Source: Erwinia sp. S63 (GTDB lineage: Bacteria; Pseudomonadota; Gammaproteobacteria; Enterobacterales; Enterobacteriaceae). From it: a stretch of 64,000 nt of DNA. Both the position numbers and the translations under genes were made by a program. Below, piece by piece: positions 48,544-57,693 of the stretch. The notes beneath the pieces are model-generated. The model did not search any database. It was not told the DNA's origin and saw only the letters and a list, made by a program, of their open reading frames with translations. The stretch lies in NCBI RefSeq assembly GCF_016625195.1, contig NZ_JACVUP010000006.1, positions 186,001 through 250,000 on the forward strand, written 5' to 3'. The stretch's first letter is position 1, and each line of letters starts with the position of its first letter.

Positions 48544-49257
48544 ATGAGAAACATTTCACTGGCAGTACTTAGCCTGTTGCCATTGGCACTTCAGGCGGCT
48601 GAAGTCCAGACGTCACCCGCGCAAAGCGTGGTATCCGTGATGCAGCAATCGTCCACGAGTGTTTTGAGTGCACAGCAGCAGGCTCAGCAGTGGGGGTTAT
48701 CTGATAACGACTGGAGTCGGTATCAGACGATGATGAAGGGTTCTCGGGGCATTATGTCTCCCGGGCTCGATCCACTCACCGCACTGGGCGTTGAGACTGA
48801 CAATAGTGCTGAACGCCGCCGTCTTGCTGAACTCTGGGTCAGGCATGAGTACCAGCGAAGCGAGAAGGAACTGGCATTTCAGCGTGAAATTAATGCAGCG
48901 TGGCTGCGACTGTATCCAGAGACGCTGGCCGTGAACATGGGCAGCAACGCGGCGGGTATAGCTCACGACACGCAGGGCCGTCTTGCCCTCTTTGTTAAGG
49001 AAAACTGCACACGCTGTGATGCACGCCTGGCCGCGGTTCTGGCCGACAACAGGCCAGTCGATATTTATCTGGTAGGAGGCAGCAGCGACGAAGGTATCAG
49101 GACATGGGCGATTAAGCACAACATTCCGGTAGAAAAAGTTCGCAATCGTCAGATAACGCTGAACCACGATGGCGGCCTGTGGCTGCGCTACGGTCAGGGT
49201 CAGATGCCGGTCATTCTGCAGCAGGGAGAAAACGGATGGCAGCTTGCCGCATTCTGA
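48544..49257 (+). CDS. ICE protein, TIGR03759 (PFL_4693) family
   Basis: A 237-residue periplasmic protein with signal peptide (ISLAVLSLLPLALQAAE). Family blocks are QQWGLSDNDWSRYQTMMKGSRG and LDPLTALGVE, then a thioredoxin-like C-terminal region with a CTRC pair (FVKENCTRCDARLA). It is part of the G-type T4SS of PFGI-1-class ICEs; biochemical role unknown, though the Cys pair hints at redox or disulfide handling. It overlaps the transglycosylase gene by 22 bp. Confidence 0.87.
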   Translation: MRNISLAVLSLLPLALQAAEVQTSPAQSVVSVMQQSSTSVLSAQQQAQQWGLSDNDWSRYQTMMKGSRGIMSPGLDPLTALGVETDNSAERRRLAELWVRHEYQRSEKELAFQREINAAWLRLYPETLAVNMGSNAAGIAHDTQGRLALFVKENCTRCDARLAAVLADNRPVDIYLVGGSSDEGIRTWAIKHNIPVEKVRNRQITLNHDGGLWLRYGQGQMPVILQQGENGWQLAAF

Positions 49258-49847
49258 TGTTCCTGACTTGCCTGGTTTTCGCCACGGGCCAGGCCTTGTC
49301 TGCAGAGCTGCAGGTCATTCCCGATGCTTATCGGCAGATCGCCGCTGTTGAACGTGTGCCGGCTGAATCACTTTATTCACTGGCAATGGCAGAGAGTACC
49401 CGCCAGACCGCGTGGGGGGCTAAGCCCTGGCCATGGACGATAAACGTGGCGGGAAAAGGATACCACTATGAAACGCGGGAAGAGGCCTTTTCGGCACTGC
49501 TGTCTTTCATGCAGCGCTGGCCCCTTAAAAACATTGATGTAGGCATTGCACAGGTAAATCTGGGCTGGAACGGGCACTTTTTTTCCACGTACCGTGATGC
49601 TTTTGACCCCTATACCAACCTTCGCGCTGCCGCACGGATCCTGAGGGCGTGCTATGACGCACGACCTGGCAGCTGGTTGCGGGCTGCGGGTTGTTACCAT
49701 CATCCTGCGGGCGGCCTGCACGCAGCGACTTATATGGCTATCGTCCGGCGCAAACTCAGTCAAATCGCACAAGCCAATATACCGACTGGCCCGGCTCAGC
49801 CTGTGGCCCTGGCTCGCTCAACGCTAAACTGGATTGAACCCCAATGA
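49236..49847 (+). CDS. Lytic transglycosylase (SLT domain) of the ICE transfer system
   Basis: A 203-residue periplasmic protein with signal peptide (MFLTCLVFATGQALSAE). The SLT-like region includes the catalytic glutamate in LYSLAMAESTRQTAWG, VGIAQVNLGWNG, and a final AGCYHHPAGG. It cuts peptidoglycan locally for T4SS assembly and is distinct from PilT. GGAG precedes ATG 49236. It overlaps the next gene by 4 bp (ATGA). Confidence 0.87.
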   Translation: MAACRILMFLTCLVFATGQALSAELQVIPDAYRQIAAVERVPAESLYSLAMAESTRQTAWGAKPWPWTINVAGKGYHYETREEAFSALLSFMQRWPLKNIDVGIAQVNLGWNGHFFSTYRDAFDPYTNLRAAARILRACYDARPGSWLRAAGCYHHPAGGLHAATYMAIVRRKLSQIAQANIPTGPAQPVALARSTLNWIEPQ

Positions 49848-50374
49848 GAAAACCCTTTCGTCAGGCTCTTACTGTCTCGCTCCTTTCAACAGTTATGGCT
49901 GTCTCCTTCAGTGCTCGCGCCTCGCTCACCGTCGTGGGTGATTTAGGTGGTGAGACAACCGCCCCCCTCTTTGACGCCATCAATGCCGGTAAGATTAACG
50001 GCACTGGTATGTCTGAGTCATTGCCGCAGCCGCCCGCCTCCCTGAGCATTTCCGATATGTTGCCGGTGAGTACCCCGGAAATGTCTCCGGGTGTTGTGGC
50101 ATCCCGTCCGCTTAACCTTCCCGGTATGCCTCCGGTGTTTGTGGTGGGTGATGATGTGGCTTCCCGTCAGTGGCTGCAGCAGCATGCTGAATCACTCAGC
50201 CGCATGCAGGCAACCGGTATGGTGATAAGCGTCAAAGATGAGCAGGGTTTAAACGCCCTGCGTCAGCTGGCGCAGGGTGTGGCTATGGTGCCTGTCAGCG
50301 GCGGCGACCTGGCCCGCCGGCTGGGGCTGAATCATTACCCGCTACTTATCACCGCAACGGGAATATCACAGTGA
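49844..50374 (+). CDS. ICE protein, TIGR03765 (PFL_4695) family
   Basis: A 176-residue exported protein (signal ALTVSLLSTVMAVSFSARA). Its family blocks are LTVVGDLGGETTAPLFDAIN, PLNLPGMPPVFVVGDD, and a C-terminal RRLGLNHYPLLITATGI. Conserved only in this ICE class and in related mating clusters; function unknown, presumed T4SS core or periplasmic accessory. It overlaps neighbours on both sides. Confidence 0.87.
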   Translation: MRKPFRQALTVSLLSTVMAVSFSARASLTVVGDLGGETTAPLFDAINAGKINGTGMSESLPQPPASLSISDMLPVSTPEMSPGVVASRPLNLPGMPPVFVVGDDVASRQWLQQHAESLSRMQATGMVISVKDEQGLNALRQLAQGVAMVPVSGGDLARRLGLNHYPLLITATGISQ

Positions 50375-51027
50375 TGCCGGTTGCTCTCATAATCGAATTG
50401 CTCAGCCAGCACAGGGGGATCTTTTTCCTTGTTCTGGCGGGATTACTGGCGCTTGCCTTCATAGCATTAAGTCCGCGAACGGTCAGCCAGCGACGGCATA
50501 TACGCTATCAGAAACAGGCGGCCAGGGCACTGCTTCGGCTGACGCAGTTACGTGATGACGCGGCCAGAATAACCTGGCTGCGTAAAATGAACCCGTACGT
50601 ATTCGAAGAAATGTTACTCACGGCGATGTCCCGACAGGGGCTGCGCATACAACGTAACGCACAATACAGCGGTGACGGTGGTGCTGATGGCCAGGTCTGG
50701 ATAAACGGTCAGCGCTGGCTGATTCAGGCAAAGCGCTACAGCGCTACTATCAACGCCGCGCATGTCTCCGCGTTTGGCCTGCTAACCGAAACTGAACGGG
50801 CTTCAGGGCTGTTTGTGCACACTGGCCGCACCGGCGAGGTGAGCAGAGAGGCTTTCCTCCGATATCCAGGCCTCAGGCTCATCAGCGGCCAGCAACTGTT
50901 GAGGCTTCTCGCAGGCGATCGTAGCTGGATGGACAAGCTCACAAATCAGCCTGAGCAAGCGATACCACCCCGTGTTGTTTCTCCACCGTCTTTTTCATTA
51001 TCACCTTCTGCCCGAAAGGAACGCTGA
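50374..51027 (+). CDS. Membrane-anchored Mrr-type restriction endonuclease-like protein
   Basis: A 217-residue protein. An N-terminal membrane helix (IFFLVLAGLLALAFIAL) precedes a basic helical stretch and a Mrr_cat PD-(D/E)xK nuclease domain. That domain has a FEEMLLTAMSRQGL helix, the acidic GDGGADGQVWI and the QxK core LIQAKRY, so the catalytic Asp and Lys look intact. It sits inside the transfer operon and overlaps the TIGR03765 stop (TGATG). It could process DNA at the membrane, act on incoming rivals or have a structural role; which is unknown. Confidence 0.8.
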   Translation: MPVALIIELLSQHRGIFFLVLAGLLALAFIALSPRTVSQRRHIRYQKQAARALLRLTQLRDDAARITWLRKMNPYVFEEMLLTAMSRQGLRIQRNAQYSGDGGADGQVWINGQRWLIQAKRYSATINAAHVSAFGLLTETERASGLFVHTGRTGEVSREAFLRYPGLRLISGQQLLRLLAGDRSWMDKLTNQPEQAIPPRVVSPPSFSLSPSARKER

Positions 51028-51028
51028 T

Positions 51029-51403
51029 ATGCGCAAACTTAACACGTCACTCTCCGAAATCGCCTGCGACATCCTGACATCGGAGAGTGCCAGAACGGCT
51101 TATACCATCCTTGTAAACCTGCTCCAGGTTGCCTTCAGGATCCTTATTTATCGTCCACTTGTTCTTTTCAGCTGCATAGTTATCGTCTTCATGGCTGCTG
51201 TGCCAGTAGTGGTCTTAATCAGCCCTGCTTACACACCAGATGTCCTGACCGAAGGGATATTACGAACCTTGCATCTGTTGCCTGATGCGTATGTGCCGCT
51301 GTGCCTGGCTGGTCTGCTCTTCGAACTGGTCTATCAGGTTCGTAAAATCTTCAGCTCTTCGGGTTACTGGCCAGATAATGCCGGCATGGGAAGAGGTAAA
51401 TGA
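51029..51403 (+). CDS. Small integral membrane protein of the transfer operon
   Basis: A 124-residue protein with two strongly hydrophobic segments (LVLFSCIVIVFMAAVPVVVLI and the later YVPLCLAGLLFELVY) and a short basic C-terminus. AAAGGAA precedes ATG 51029, which lies next to the upstream stop. I do not recognise the family. Its place between the Mrr-like protein and the 258-residue protein before traD suggests a mating or surface-exclusion accessory. Confidence 0.65.
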   Translation: MRKLNTSLSEIACDILTSESARTAYTILVNLLQVAFRILIYRPLVLFSCIVIVFMAAVPVVVLISPAYTPDVLTEGILRTLHLLPDAYVPLCLAGLLFELVYQVRKIFSSSGYWPDNAGMGRGK

Positions 51404-51406
51404 GCC

Positions 51407-52183
51407 ATGAGTGACTTTCTGACGAGAACGGACGCTAATCCACCGCTCTGGGCAAAAGATATCATCGACGAATGGAATGACCAGAAATTACGCCTGTACG
51501 GTGACTTTCTACGCCGGCATTACTGGACCGATCAGGGCAGCATTAACGTGTTCTGCATAAAGGGGACCGAACACCCGGACTATCAGGGGCTGACCTGGCA
51601 TGAATTCCTGCATCGTGGAAAACGAATGGATCGCAATATCCCTATGCTCGAGCGCAATCCGGGTTATTACCTGGAGACTGAACGTAAAAAGCCATCCATG
51701 TATTTCAACAGCTATGACGGCATTGACTGGTATATCGGTGCTGACGGCAATCACCGAAGCGGTCTGGCGAGGTTTCTGTTTCATGAACGGGAAATGGTAT
51801 ATCTGCACGGGGTACATCTCAGTCATTATCAGTTTGATGAACCCCTTCTTGCCTTGTATCTGGCGCTCAGGGAAGAGCTGAGTCAGCATATCGCTCAGGG
51901 TTTCTATATGGATCTTGAAGTCAGGCGTATCCATCGCGGTCGTCAGGACACTGCAGGCTGGAAAAGCGACAATTATTCCACATCTCTCAATTTTAGTTCA
52001 GGCTCCTGGCGCCGGGAGTATCAGGATAATCCTGCGGTAAGTTTAATCACTGCCGCTCGTGCTATCACCGATCCTGCCGATGGCTGGAGACTTATCCATG
52101 AACTAAGGACATGGCGCGATCAGCGGGCGGCAGCCAACCGCACCGGCTTTTTTCACAGGCTGACAGGATGGTGGCGCCAGTGA
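51407..52183 (+). CDS. Conserved ICE protein with ParB/sulfiredoxin-like GNHR motif
   Basis: A 258-residue soluble protein. The block YIGADGNHRSGLARFLF (near residue 110) resembles the catalytic or nucleotide-binding motif of ParB/Srx-fold proteins (DGHHR type). Further conserved-looking parts are CIKGTEHPDYQGLTWHEFLHRGKRM and the Trp/Arg-rich C-terminus. No named family comes to mind. It directly precedes traD with GTGA overlap at 52180, so cotranslation with the coupling protein is likely. A CTPase or regulatory role is possible but unproven. Confidence 0.65.
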   Translation: MSDFLTRTDANPPLWAKDIIDEWNDQKLRLYGDFLRRHYWTDQGSINVFCIKGTEHPDYQGLTWHEFLHRGKRMDRNIPMLERNPGYYLETERKKPSMYFNSYDGIDWYIGADGNHRSGLARFLFHEREMVYLHGVHLSHYQFDEPLLALYLALREELSQHIAQGFYMDLEVRRIHRGRQDTAGWKSDNYSTSLNFSSGSWRREYQDNPAVSLITAARAITDPADGWRLIHELRTWRDQRAAANRTGFFHRLTGWWRQ

Positions 52184-54297
52184 GTAATGATTACGTTATG
52201 GAGTCTTTGCTCCGTCCGGCCGTGGAAATGTATTCCGCGACCGTCGCTGCCAGTGCGACGTGCATATGTCTGACAGCCCCGTGGGCAGTGGCACTTGCGC
52301 CTTCGGTCAGTTGGGTAACCGCAGCAGGTTTTGGGGTGCTGGCCCTGAAACGTACCCGGCAGGGTCTGAAAATCATTCGCTATCGCCGCAATATTCGCCG
52401 TCTTCCCCGCTACGTTCTCACCAGTGAACAGATCCCTGTAAGCCGACGCCACCTGTTTTTAGGTAAAGGGTTCCGGTGGTCCGCTCGTCACACTCAGAGG
52501 CTGATGGAAGCGCGTCGCCCGGAGTGTGAGGTTTATGTTCAGCCGTCAGTACTGTATCGCATGGCGCGTGACATGGAAAAAAAGATGGAGTACAGCCTGC
52601 CCTGGCTGTGCCGCCTGACGCGCACGGATTCAGCATTGAACCCTTTTCGCCCATTGCCTCCGGTTGGCGGCAGTCCGGTTTATCATGGCGTCGAACCTGA
52701 TGAGAACTCTGTCACCTACGATCTTGGTGAGCGCGTAGGGCATATGCTGGTTATAGGCACCACGCGCGTGGGCAAAACCCGGCTGGCAGAGTTACTCATT
52801 ACGCAGGATATACGGCGGAAAAATGCTGCAGGCGAGCATGAGGTTGTCATCGTATTTGATCCTAAAGGGGATGCGGACCTGCTCCGCCGTATGTACGCGG
52901 AGTCTCATCGTGCAGGGCGGCAGGATAATTTCTGGGTCTTTCATCTGGGCTGGCCTGATATCAGCGCCCGTTACAACGCCGTGGGGCGCTTCAGCCGTAT
53001 CTCGGAAGTGGCATCCCGCGTGGCCGGTCAGCTCTCCGGTGAGGGTAACTCTGCCGCATTTCGTGAATTCGCCTGGCGCTTTGTTAACATCATCACGCGC
53101 GCGCTGGTCGCGCTCGGGCAACGGCCCGACTACAGCCTCATTCTTCGCTACGTCACCAACATCGGTGAACTCTATGAAACCTATGTCGATAATCTGCTGA
53201 GTGAAAAAGCTCCACAGCTAATGAATTCGGTCGAAGTACTGCTGAGCAACGGAGTGAGCGACAAGGATTTGCCTCGTCATCTTCAGGGCAGACCCAATGG
53301 CGCGAAGATATGGGTTTCTGAGCAGGTTCTGGGAAGTCCTGAAGGTAAAAAGCTCTGGGACCCCGTCCTGGACGGACTTCGCAGCGCGGTTCAGTATGAC
53401 CGGACCTATTTCGATAAGATCGTAGCCTCTCTGCTGCCCTTGCTGGAGAAGCTGACCACGGGTAAAACAGCGGCCCTTCTCGCCCCGGATTACACTGATC
53501 TCAATGACCCCCGGCCAATTCTGGACTGGCATAACATTATCAAATCGCGCGGCGTGGTGTATGTCGGGCTCGACGCCCTGTCGGATCCTGTTGTGGCCGC
53601 CGCCGTGGGTAACAGCATGTTTGCGGACCTTGTATCCGAGGGCGGTCACATTTATAAATTCGGTCTCGGTGATGATGATGAGGGCCAGTCGTCAAAAGTG
53701 GCCATCAATCTGCACTGTGATGAATTTAACGAACTAATGGGCGATGAATTCATCCCGCTGATTAACAAGGGAGGCGGAGCCGGCTTTCAGGTGACGGCTT
53801 ACACGCAAACACTTTCTGATATTGAGGCCCGTATTGGCAGCACGGCTAAAGCCAATCAGGTTGTGGGCAACTTCAACACCCTGGTGATGCTGCGTGTACG
53901 TGAGAAGAATACTGCCATGCTTCTCACCGACCAGCTTCCAGAAGTAGACGTATACCAGAAAACGCTGACTTCCGGGGTTACCGATGTTTCCCGTCCCGGC
54001 GAAGGCACGGACTTCAACAGTAACGTCAATGATCAGGTTAGCCTGATAAAAACGCCAATGATAAGCCCCGCCGATGTTATTAATCTCCCCAAGGGGCAGG
54101 CATTCGCGCTGCTGGAAGGTGGCCAGTTATGGAAAATTCGTATGCCGCTGCCGGCAGATAACGACGATCCGCACATGCCTGCCAGTCTCAAGCATCTGGC
54201 TGATAACATGGAGAAAAACTACCACACCGGGGAAACATGGTGGACGGGCGGTGACCCGGTGTTTACGGGGGGATTGGATGTCACAACAGGACAATGA
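52180..54297 (+). CDS. traD: Conjugative coupling protein TraD (TIGR03743-type)
   Basis: A 705-residue type IV coupling ATPase. It has N-terminal membrane segments (ATCICLTAPWAVALAPSVSW and following), Walker A GTTRVGKTR (about residues 193-201), Walker B VIVFDPKGD, and later AINLHCDEFNELMGDEF and QTLSDIEARIGS motifs typical of TraD/TraG. It brings the relaxase-DNA complex to the T4SS and powers transfer. GTG 52180 is chosen for its overlap with the previous stop; ATG 52168 and 52198 are alternatives. The relaxase itself is not in this window. Confidence 0.92.
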   Translation: MSNDYVMESLLRPAVEMYSATVAASATCICLTAPWAVALAPSVSWVTAAGFGVLALKRTRQGLKIIRYRRNIRRLPRYVLTSEQIPVSRRHLFLGKGFRWSARHTQRLMEARRPECEVYVQPSVLYRMARDMEKKMEYSLPWLCRLTRTDSALNPFRPLPPVGGSPVYHGVEPDENSVTYDLGERVGHMLVIGTTRVGKTRLAELLITQDIRRKNAAGEHEVVIVFDPKGDADLLRRMYAESHRAGRQDNFWVFHLGWPDISARYNAVGRFSRISEVASRVAGQLSGEGNSAAFREFAWRFVNIITRALVALGQRPDYSLILRYVTNIGELYETYVDNLLSEKAPQLMNSVEVLLSNGVSDKDLPRHLQGRPNGAKIWVSEQVLGSPEGKKLWDPVLDGLRSAVQYDRTYFDKIVASLLPLLEKLTTGKTAALLAPDYTDLNDPRPILDWHNIIKSRGVVYVGLDALSDPVVAAAVGNSMFADLVSEGGHIYKFGLGDDDEGQSSKVAINLHCDEFNELMGDEFIPLINKGGGAGFQVTAYTQTLSDIEARIGSTAKANQVVGNFNTLVMLRVREKNTAMLLTDQLPEVDVYQKTLTSGVTDVSRPGEGTDFNSNVNDQVSLIKTPMISPADVINLPKGQAFALLEGGQLWKIRMPLPADNDDPHMPASLKHLADNMEKNYHTGETWWTGGDPVFTGGLDVTTGQ

Positions 54298-55039
54298 TAA
54301 CGGGCAGCGAAGCCAGCCATCACGTCAGCGGAATTCTGGCCCCATAGGCATGGTGCTGTGGGATTTCCCAATGGGGCTTATTGGCATTTTACTGGGCTCG
54401 TTACTGGTCAGCCTGCTGATTGAGTACGCCTGCATTGCACTGCTGTGGCCCGATGAAGGGGCCGCCCACAGCTACCGGGTCATGCTGGCAGAGAGCCAGT
54501 GGCTGTCAGAAGGATACACCCGCAGCCTGCTTATGAGCGCGCCGGTAGAGACCGTGAGTCGGTGGGTACATGTGGCATGGCAGTGGCTTTTTGTGGACAG
54601 CGGATTCAGCGGCTGGCTGCAGTCGTTCAAATCCCTGAGTGAAAAAGGAAGCGGCCTTATTCCGGCGCTCAACGGTGTCGGAGCCTCACTGGTCAGCTGG
54701 CTGGAGGTGTATCTTCAGGCAACAATCTGGGTCACGCTGATTTTCTTTATTCGGGTCATGATCCTCTTTTTGAGTCTGCCTCTTTTTGCGCTGGTGATTA
54801 TAACAGGAGTGGTTGACGGGCTGGTCCGGCGTGACCTGAGGCGCTACGGTGCTGGTTATGAATCAAGCTTTGTCTATCACCACGCAAAACGTTTCATCAA
54901 ACCCGCACTTTATGGTCCCTGCATGCTCTATCTGGCATGGCCAACTGCCGTATGGCCAAACCTGCTACTTCTTCCATCAGCATTACTTGTCGGAGCGGTA
55001 CTGGCAATCGTGACAGGGTCATTTAAAAAATATATATGA
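54278..55039 (+). CDS. ICE membrane protein, TIGR03747 (PFL_4697) family
   Basis: A 253-residue polytopic membrane protein with four to five hydrophobic segments (LIGILLGSLLVSLLIEYACI, VTLIFFIRVMILFLSLPLFALVI and a C-terminal pair) and the conserved loop DGLVRRDLRRYGAGYESSFVYHHAK. It is a fixed companion of TraD in this ICE class. GGGGGGA precedes ATG 54278, which overlaps the traD end by 20 bp. The transfer operon is broken after it by the IS110/cargo block. Confidence 0.88.
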   Translation: MSQQDNDNGQRSQPSRQRNSGPIGMVLWDFPMGLIGILLGSLLVSLLIEYACIALLWPDEGAAHSYRVMLAESQWLSEGYTRSLLMSAPVETVSRWVHVAWQWLFVDSGFSGWLQSFKSLSEKGSGLIPALNGVGASLVSWLEVYLQATIWVTLIFFIRVMILFLSLPLFALVIITGVVDGLVRRDLRRYGAGYESSFVYHHAKRFIKPALYGPCMLYLAWPTAVWPNLLLLPSALLVGAVLAIVTGSFKKYI

Positions 55040-55152
55040 GCGCCTCCCGTTTGCCAGGCTTTGTACTTCATGACGGACAGGACGATTGCGGCTATATATC
55101 CGGTCTTTATGCAACTGCGAAAGCGGCTGCTGACCCTAATGAAATCCGCTGA
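55036..55152 (+). CDS. 38-residue ORF overlapping the TIGR03747 stop
   Basis: ATG 55036 lies in ATGA overlap with the preceding stop; the frame reads SASRLPGFVLHDGQDDCGYI and ends at TGA 55150-55152. It may be a small gene or the remaining 5' part of one cut by the neighbouring insertion. The following 55153-55301 stretch has no gene and probably includes the end of the IS110 element. Confidence 0.35.
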   Translation: MSASRLPGFVLHDGQDDCGYISGLYATAKAAADPNEIR

Positions 55153-55301
55153 CTCACGCCTCAATTACCTCTGCGAACCCGGAGTTCGATATTTTTTTCA
55201 GGCTTTATGAGTCCCGGTCTGACCTGTTATGTCATTACATACACTGCCTGCGCAACCTGGTGATGTTCTGCTTATACACTGTGATTTCATAACGTAAAGA
55301 A

Positions 55302-56312
55302 TCAGTTAATGGAGCTTTCCTTCTGATAAGGCCTGCCATGAGCCAGTATGGCCCATATTATTCGTGCCATTTTGTTGGCCAGCGCCACGGAGACAACATT
55401 GATTGGTCGCCGTTTTAGCATCTCTGTAACCCAGGGGCCCGGCTTGCGGGCATTCTGTATGACGCTATGGGCGCCGTTGACCAGCAGCTTTCGCTGATAT
55501 TTGTCGCCCCGCTTGCTGATCCCCAGCAGCTGTATCTTCCCGCCGGTTCCGGTCTGCCTAGGAACGAGCCCCACCCAGGCAGCAAACTCCCGGCCTGAAC
55601 GGAAGGCGTCAGCACTACCCATTGAAGCAACCGCAGCAGTGGCAGTCAGGAAGCCCACGCCGGGAATTTCACTGATGGCTTTTACGCCGGGGTCATCTCT
55701 GCTCAGCTCGCGTATCCGGCGTTCGATATCTGTAATCCGATCATCCATTCTTTCAACTTCACTTAGCTGTTCACGTAGGCTGTCTATAAGCACAGCCGGC
55801 AGACGTTCTGACAAACGAGTAAGTATCTCGGGGACGTTTTTTACCAGGCTGGCATGTCCTTTACGCATTACTTCACCGTATTCAGCGAGTAACCCGTGCA
55901 GGGCATTCGTCTGCATCAGCCGATACTTCATCAGTTGGGAGCGTATCCGGTGCAGCGCCAGCATGGCCTGCTGCTGTTCGGTTTTGACCGCAACAGCCTT
56001 CCCGGGTTGCTGAACCGCAAGCCATATCGCCCTGGCATCAGCCGTATCATTCTTGTTTCGGATATTAAAGGCCTTGACGAACTCGCCCGGCATCAGTTTG
56101 ACCGTATGACCGAGACTGATGAGCTGTCTTGCCCAGTGATGCGCACCACCGCAGGCTTCCATGCCAACGAGGCAGGGGGAGTGATTCGTGAAGAATTCCA
56201 GAAACTTGTCGCGTCTGATGGCCTTGTTAAAAATTTCCCCCGTCGCTGTATCTATGAAGTGCACCTGCATCACGTTCTTGGCAATGTCGACACCCACTGG
56301 CATAAGTTTCAT
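55302..56312 (-). mobile_element. IS110-family transposase (insertion in the transfer operon)
   Basis: A 336-residue IS110-type recombinase. It has an N-terminal DEDD RuvC-like domain (VGVDIAKNVMQVHF with the first Asp; MEACGGAHHW; NDTADARAIW) and a C-terminal Transposase_20 domain (ISEIPGVGFLTATAAVASMG, then the serine region FAAWVGLVPRQTGTGGK). IS110 elements act with a bridge RNA encoded in their noncoding end. AGGAGG precedes ATG 56312 (an earlier ATG at 56330 is weaker). Element ends are not resolved. Only 20 bp separate its start from the HxlR stop, so the noncoding RNA end is probably at 55153-55301. Confidence 0.9.
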
Positions 56313-56332
56313 TTTTGCCTCCTCCTGCATGG

Positions 56333-56704
56333 TTAAAAGCGGTCATTTTCGAGATCGTATCTGCTCCTCGCAGCATCAAGTTCAGGAAAGTTTAGCTCTG
56401 CCCAGCGGTCAAGAGCCTTGAGGGTGCTGACAAGTGATTCAGCCACTTCAGTCAGGCTGTATTCAACGCAGGCGGGTTTTTCATCGTAATCGACTCGGGA
56501 TACCAGTCCATGTCGTTCTAACTGTCGCAGCGTCTGGGTAAGGACTTTTTGTGAAATGCCCTCGATTTTTCTCATCAGTTCGCCGTTGCGCATCGGACCC
56601 TCTGCCAGAGCAGGTAGAATGAGCATTACCCATTTTCCCGATACAAGCGCCAGCGCATCACGGGCTGAACACTTTGCTGAGTAAACGTTTCCTGGATATG
56701 CCAT
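56333..56704 (-). CDS. HxlR-family transcriptional regulator
   Basis: A 123-residue winged-helix regulator. It has the family N-terminal cysteine (KCSARDALALVSGKWVMLIL), EGPMRNGELMRKIEGISQKVLTQTLRQLE as recognition region, and the wing with YDEKPACVEYSLT. HxlR proteins often respond to quinones or aldehydes through that cysteine, and the divergent neighbour 83 bp away is an NAD(P)H quinone oxidoreductase-like gene, a common pair. GAGGT precedes ATG 56704. The C-terminus (RYDLENDRF) abuts the IS110 gene and might have been altered by the insertion. Confidence 0.86.
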   Translation of the reverse strand: MAYPGNVYSAKCSARDALALVSGKWVMLILPALAEGPMRNGELMRKIEGISQKVLTQTLRQLERHGLVSRVDYDEKPACVEYSLTEVAESLVSTLKALDRWAELNFPELDAARSRYDLENDRF

Positions 56705-56787
56705 CAATGGTTACCTCAAGGTGCGTAATTGAATGAAAAACTGAAAGAAAACACTATAACGGTGAACAGTCATTATGGAGGATCGTT

Positions 56788-57573
56788 ATGAATGTACTGA
56801 TCATCACTGCTCATCCTGAAGCAGATTCATTTAACTCATATCTCGCATCTGAAGCCGCCAGAATATTTGAAAAACAGGGCTCACTCGTTCATTCAGTTAA
56901 TTTATATCGTGAAAACTTTGAACCGTGTGAGGGACAAAATTTTTACACTCACATGCAGGACGTTGGAAGGTTTGATGCCCTGCGGGAGCAAAGGCACCAC
57001 TGGAACGTGAATAAGTTGCCTGACGATGTTACGAGACATATTGAATTACTGAAAAACTCTGACCTGTTACTTTTGCATTTTCCCTTCTGGTGGTTCGGTA
57101 TGCCGGCAATCCTGAAAGGCTGGATGGACCGGGTATTCGTTTATGGCGGAATATACGACAGTAAACACCGACATGAAATTGGCATAATGAAAGGTAAACG
57201 AGCTTTGCTTACAGTAACGGCCGGTGCACCTGCTAATGCCTGTGGCCATAATGGGCGCCATGGCGACATGCGGTTTCTGTTATGGCCACCTATACACGCC
57301 CTCCACTATATAGGCTATACGATGCTCGAACCTTATCTGATCCATGGTGTTCGCGGTGGCCTTGATGGATTAGCTAAAGAAAAACAGCAGCAGTTTCTGG
57401 ATGAAAAAGTGAAAGATTTCAAAAGCCGGCTTATCAATATCAATGCCTGGCCTATTATCCCCTTCAATAAAGAAGAGGATTTCAATGAGGACAAAACATT
57501 AAAACCCCATTCTCCGGAGTACAGCCCGTTTGTGCGGCACAATCGGGGGAACTGGAAAACTGACCCAATCTGA
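56788..57573 (+). CDS. NAD(P)H-dependent flavin oxidoreductase (NQO1/MdaB-like)
   Basis: A 261-residue flavodoxin-like-fold oxidoreductase. It has the FMN/FAD-binding start (NVLIITAHPEADSFNSYL), the central LLLLHFPFWWFGMPAILKGWMDRVF block and LLTVTAGAPANACGHNGRHGD. It probably performs two-electron reduction of quinones or similar electrophiles. TGGAGG precedes ATG 56788. It is divergent from HxlR, its likely repressor. Together with the IS110 gene it forms a 2.3-kb cargo block between TIGR03747 and RAQPRD, genes that are normally close neighbours. Confidence 0.88.
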   Translation: MNVLIITAHPEADSFNSYLASEAARIFEKQGSLVHSVNLYRENFEPCEGQNFYTHMQDVGRFDALREQRHHWNVNKLPDDVTRHIELLKNSDLLLLHFPFWWFGMPAILKGWMDRVFVYGGIYDSKHRHEIGIMKGKRALLTVTAGAPANACGHNGRHGDMRFLLWPPIHALHYIGYTMLEPYLIHGVRGGLDGLAKEKQQQFLDEKVKDFKSRLININAWPIIPFNKEEDFNEDKTLKPHSPEYSPFVRHNRGNWKTDPI

Positions 57574-57693
57574 AAGGTCAACTGTTCTTGGTTTGCCTGC
57601 GTCACGCTACCGCCTCACCTGAAGAGAAGGGAGGCGCTCATTTCATTACCTTTGAAATCTCTCCATGTAGCAGTTTCGGGACTATGCCCGGAG

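Noticed and set aside
50371..51027. Chromosomal-type restriction-modification system
   Set aside because: Only a Mrr-like nuclease domain is present, membrane-anchored and without any methylase or specificity gene nearby.
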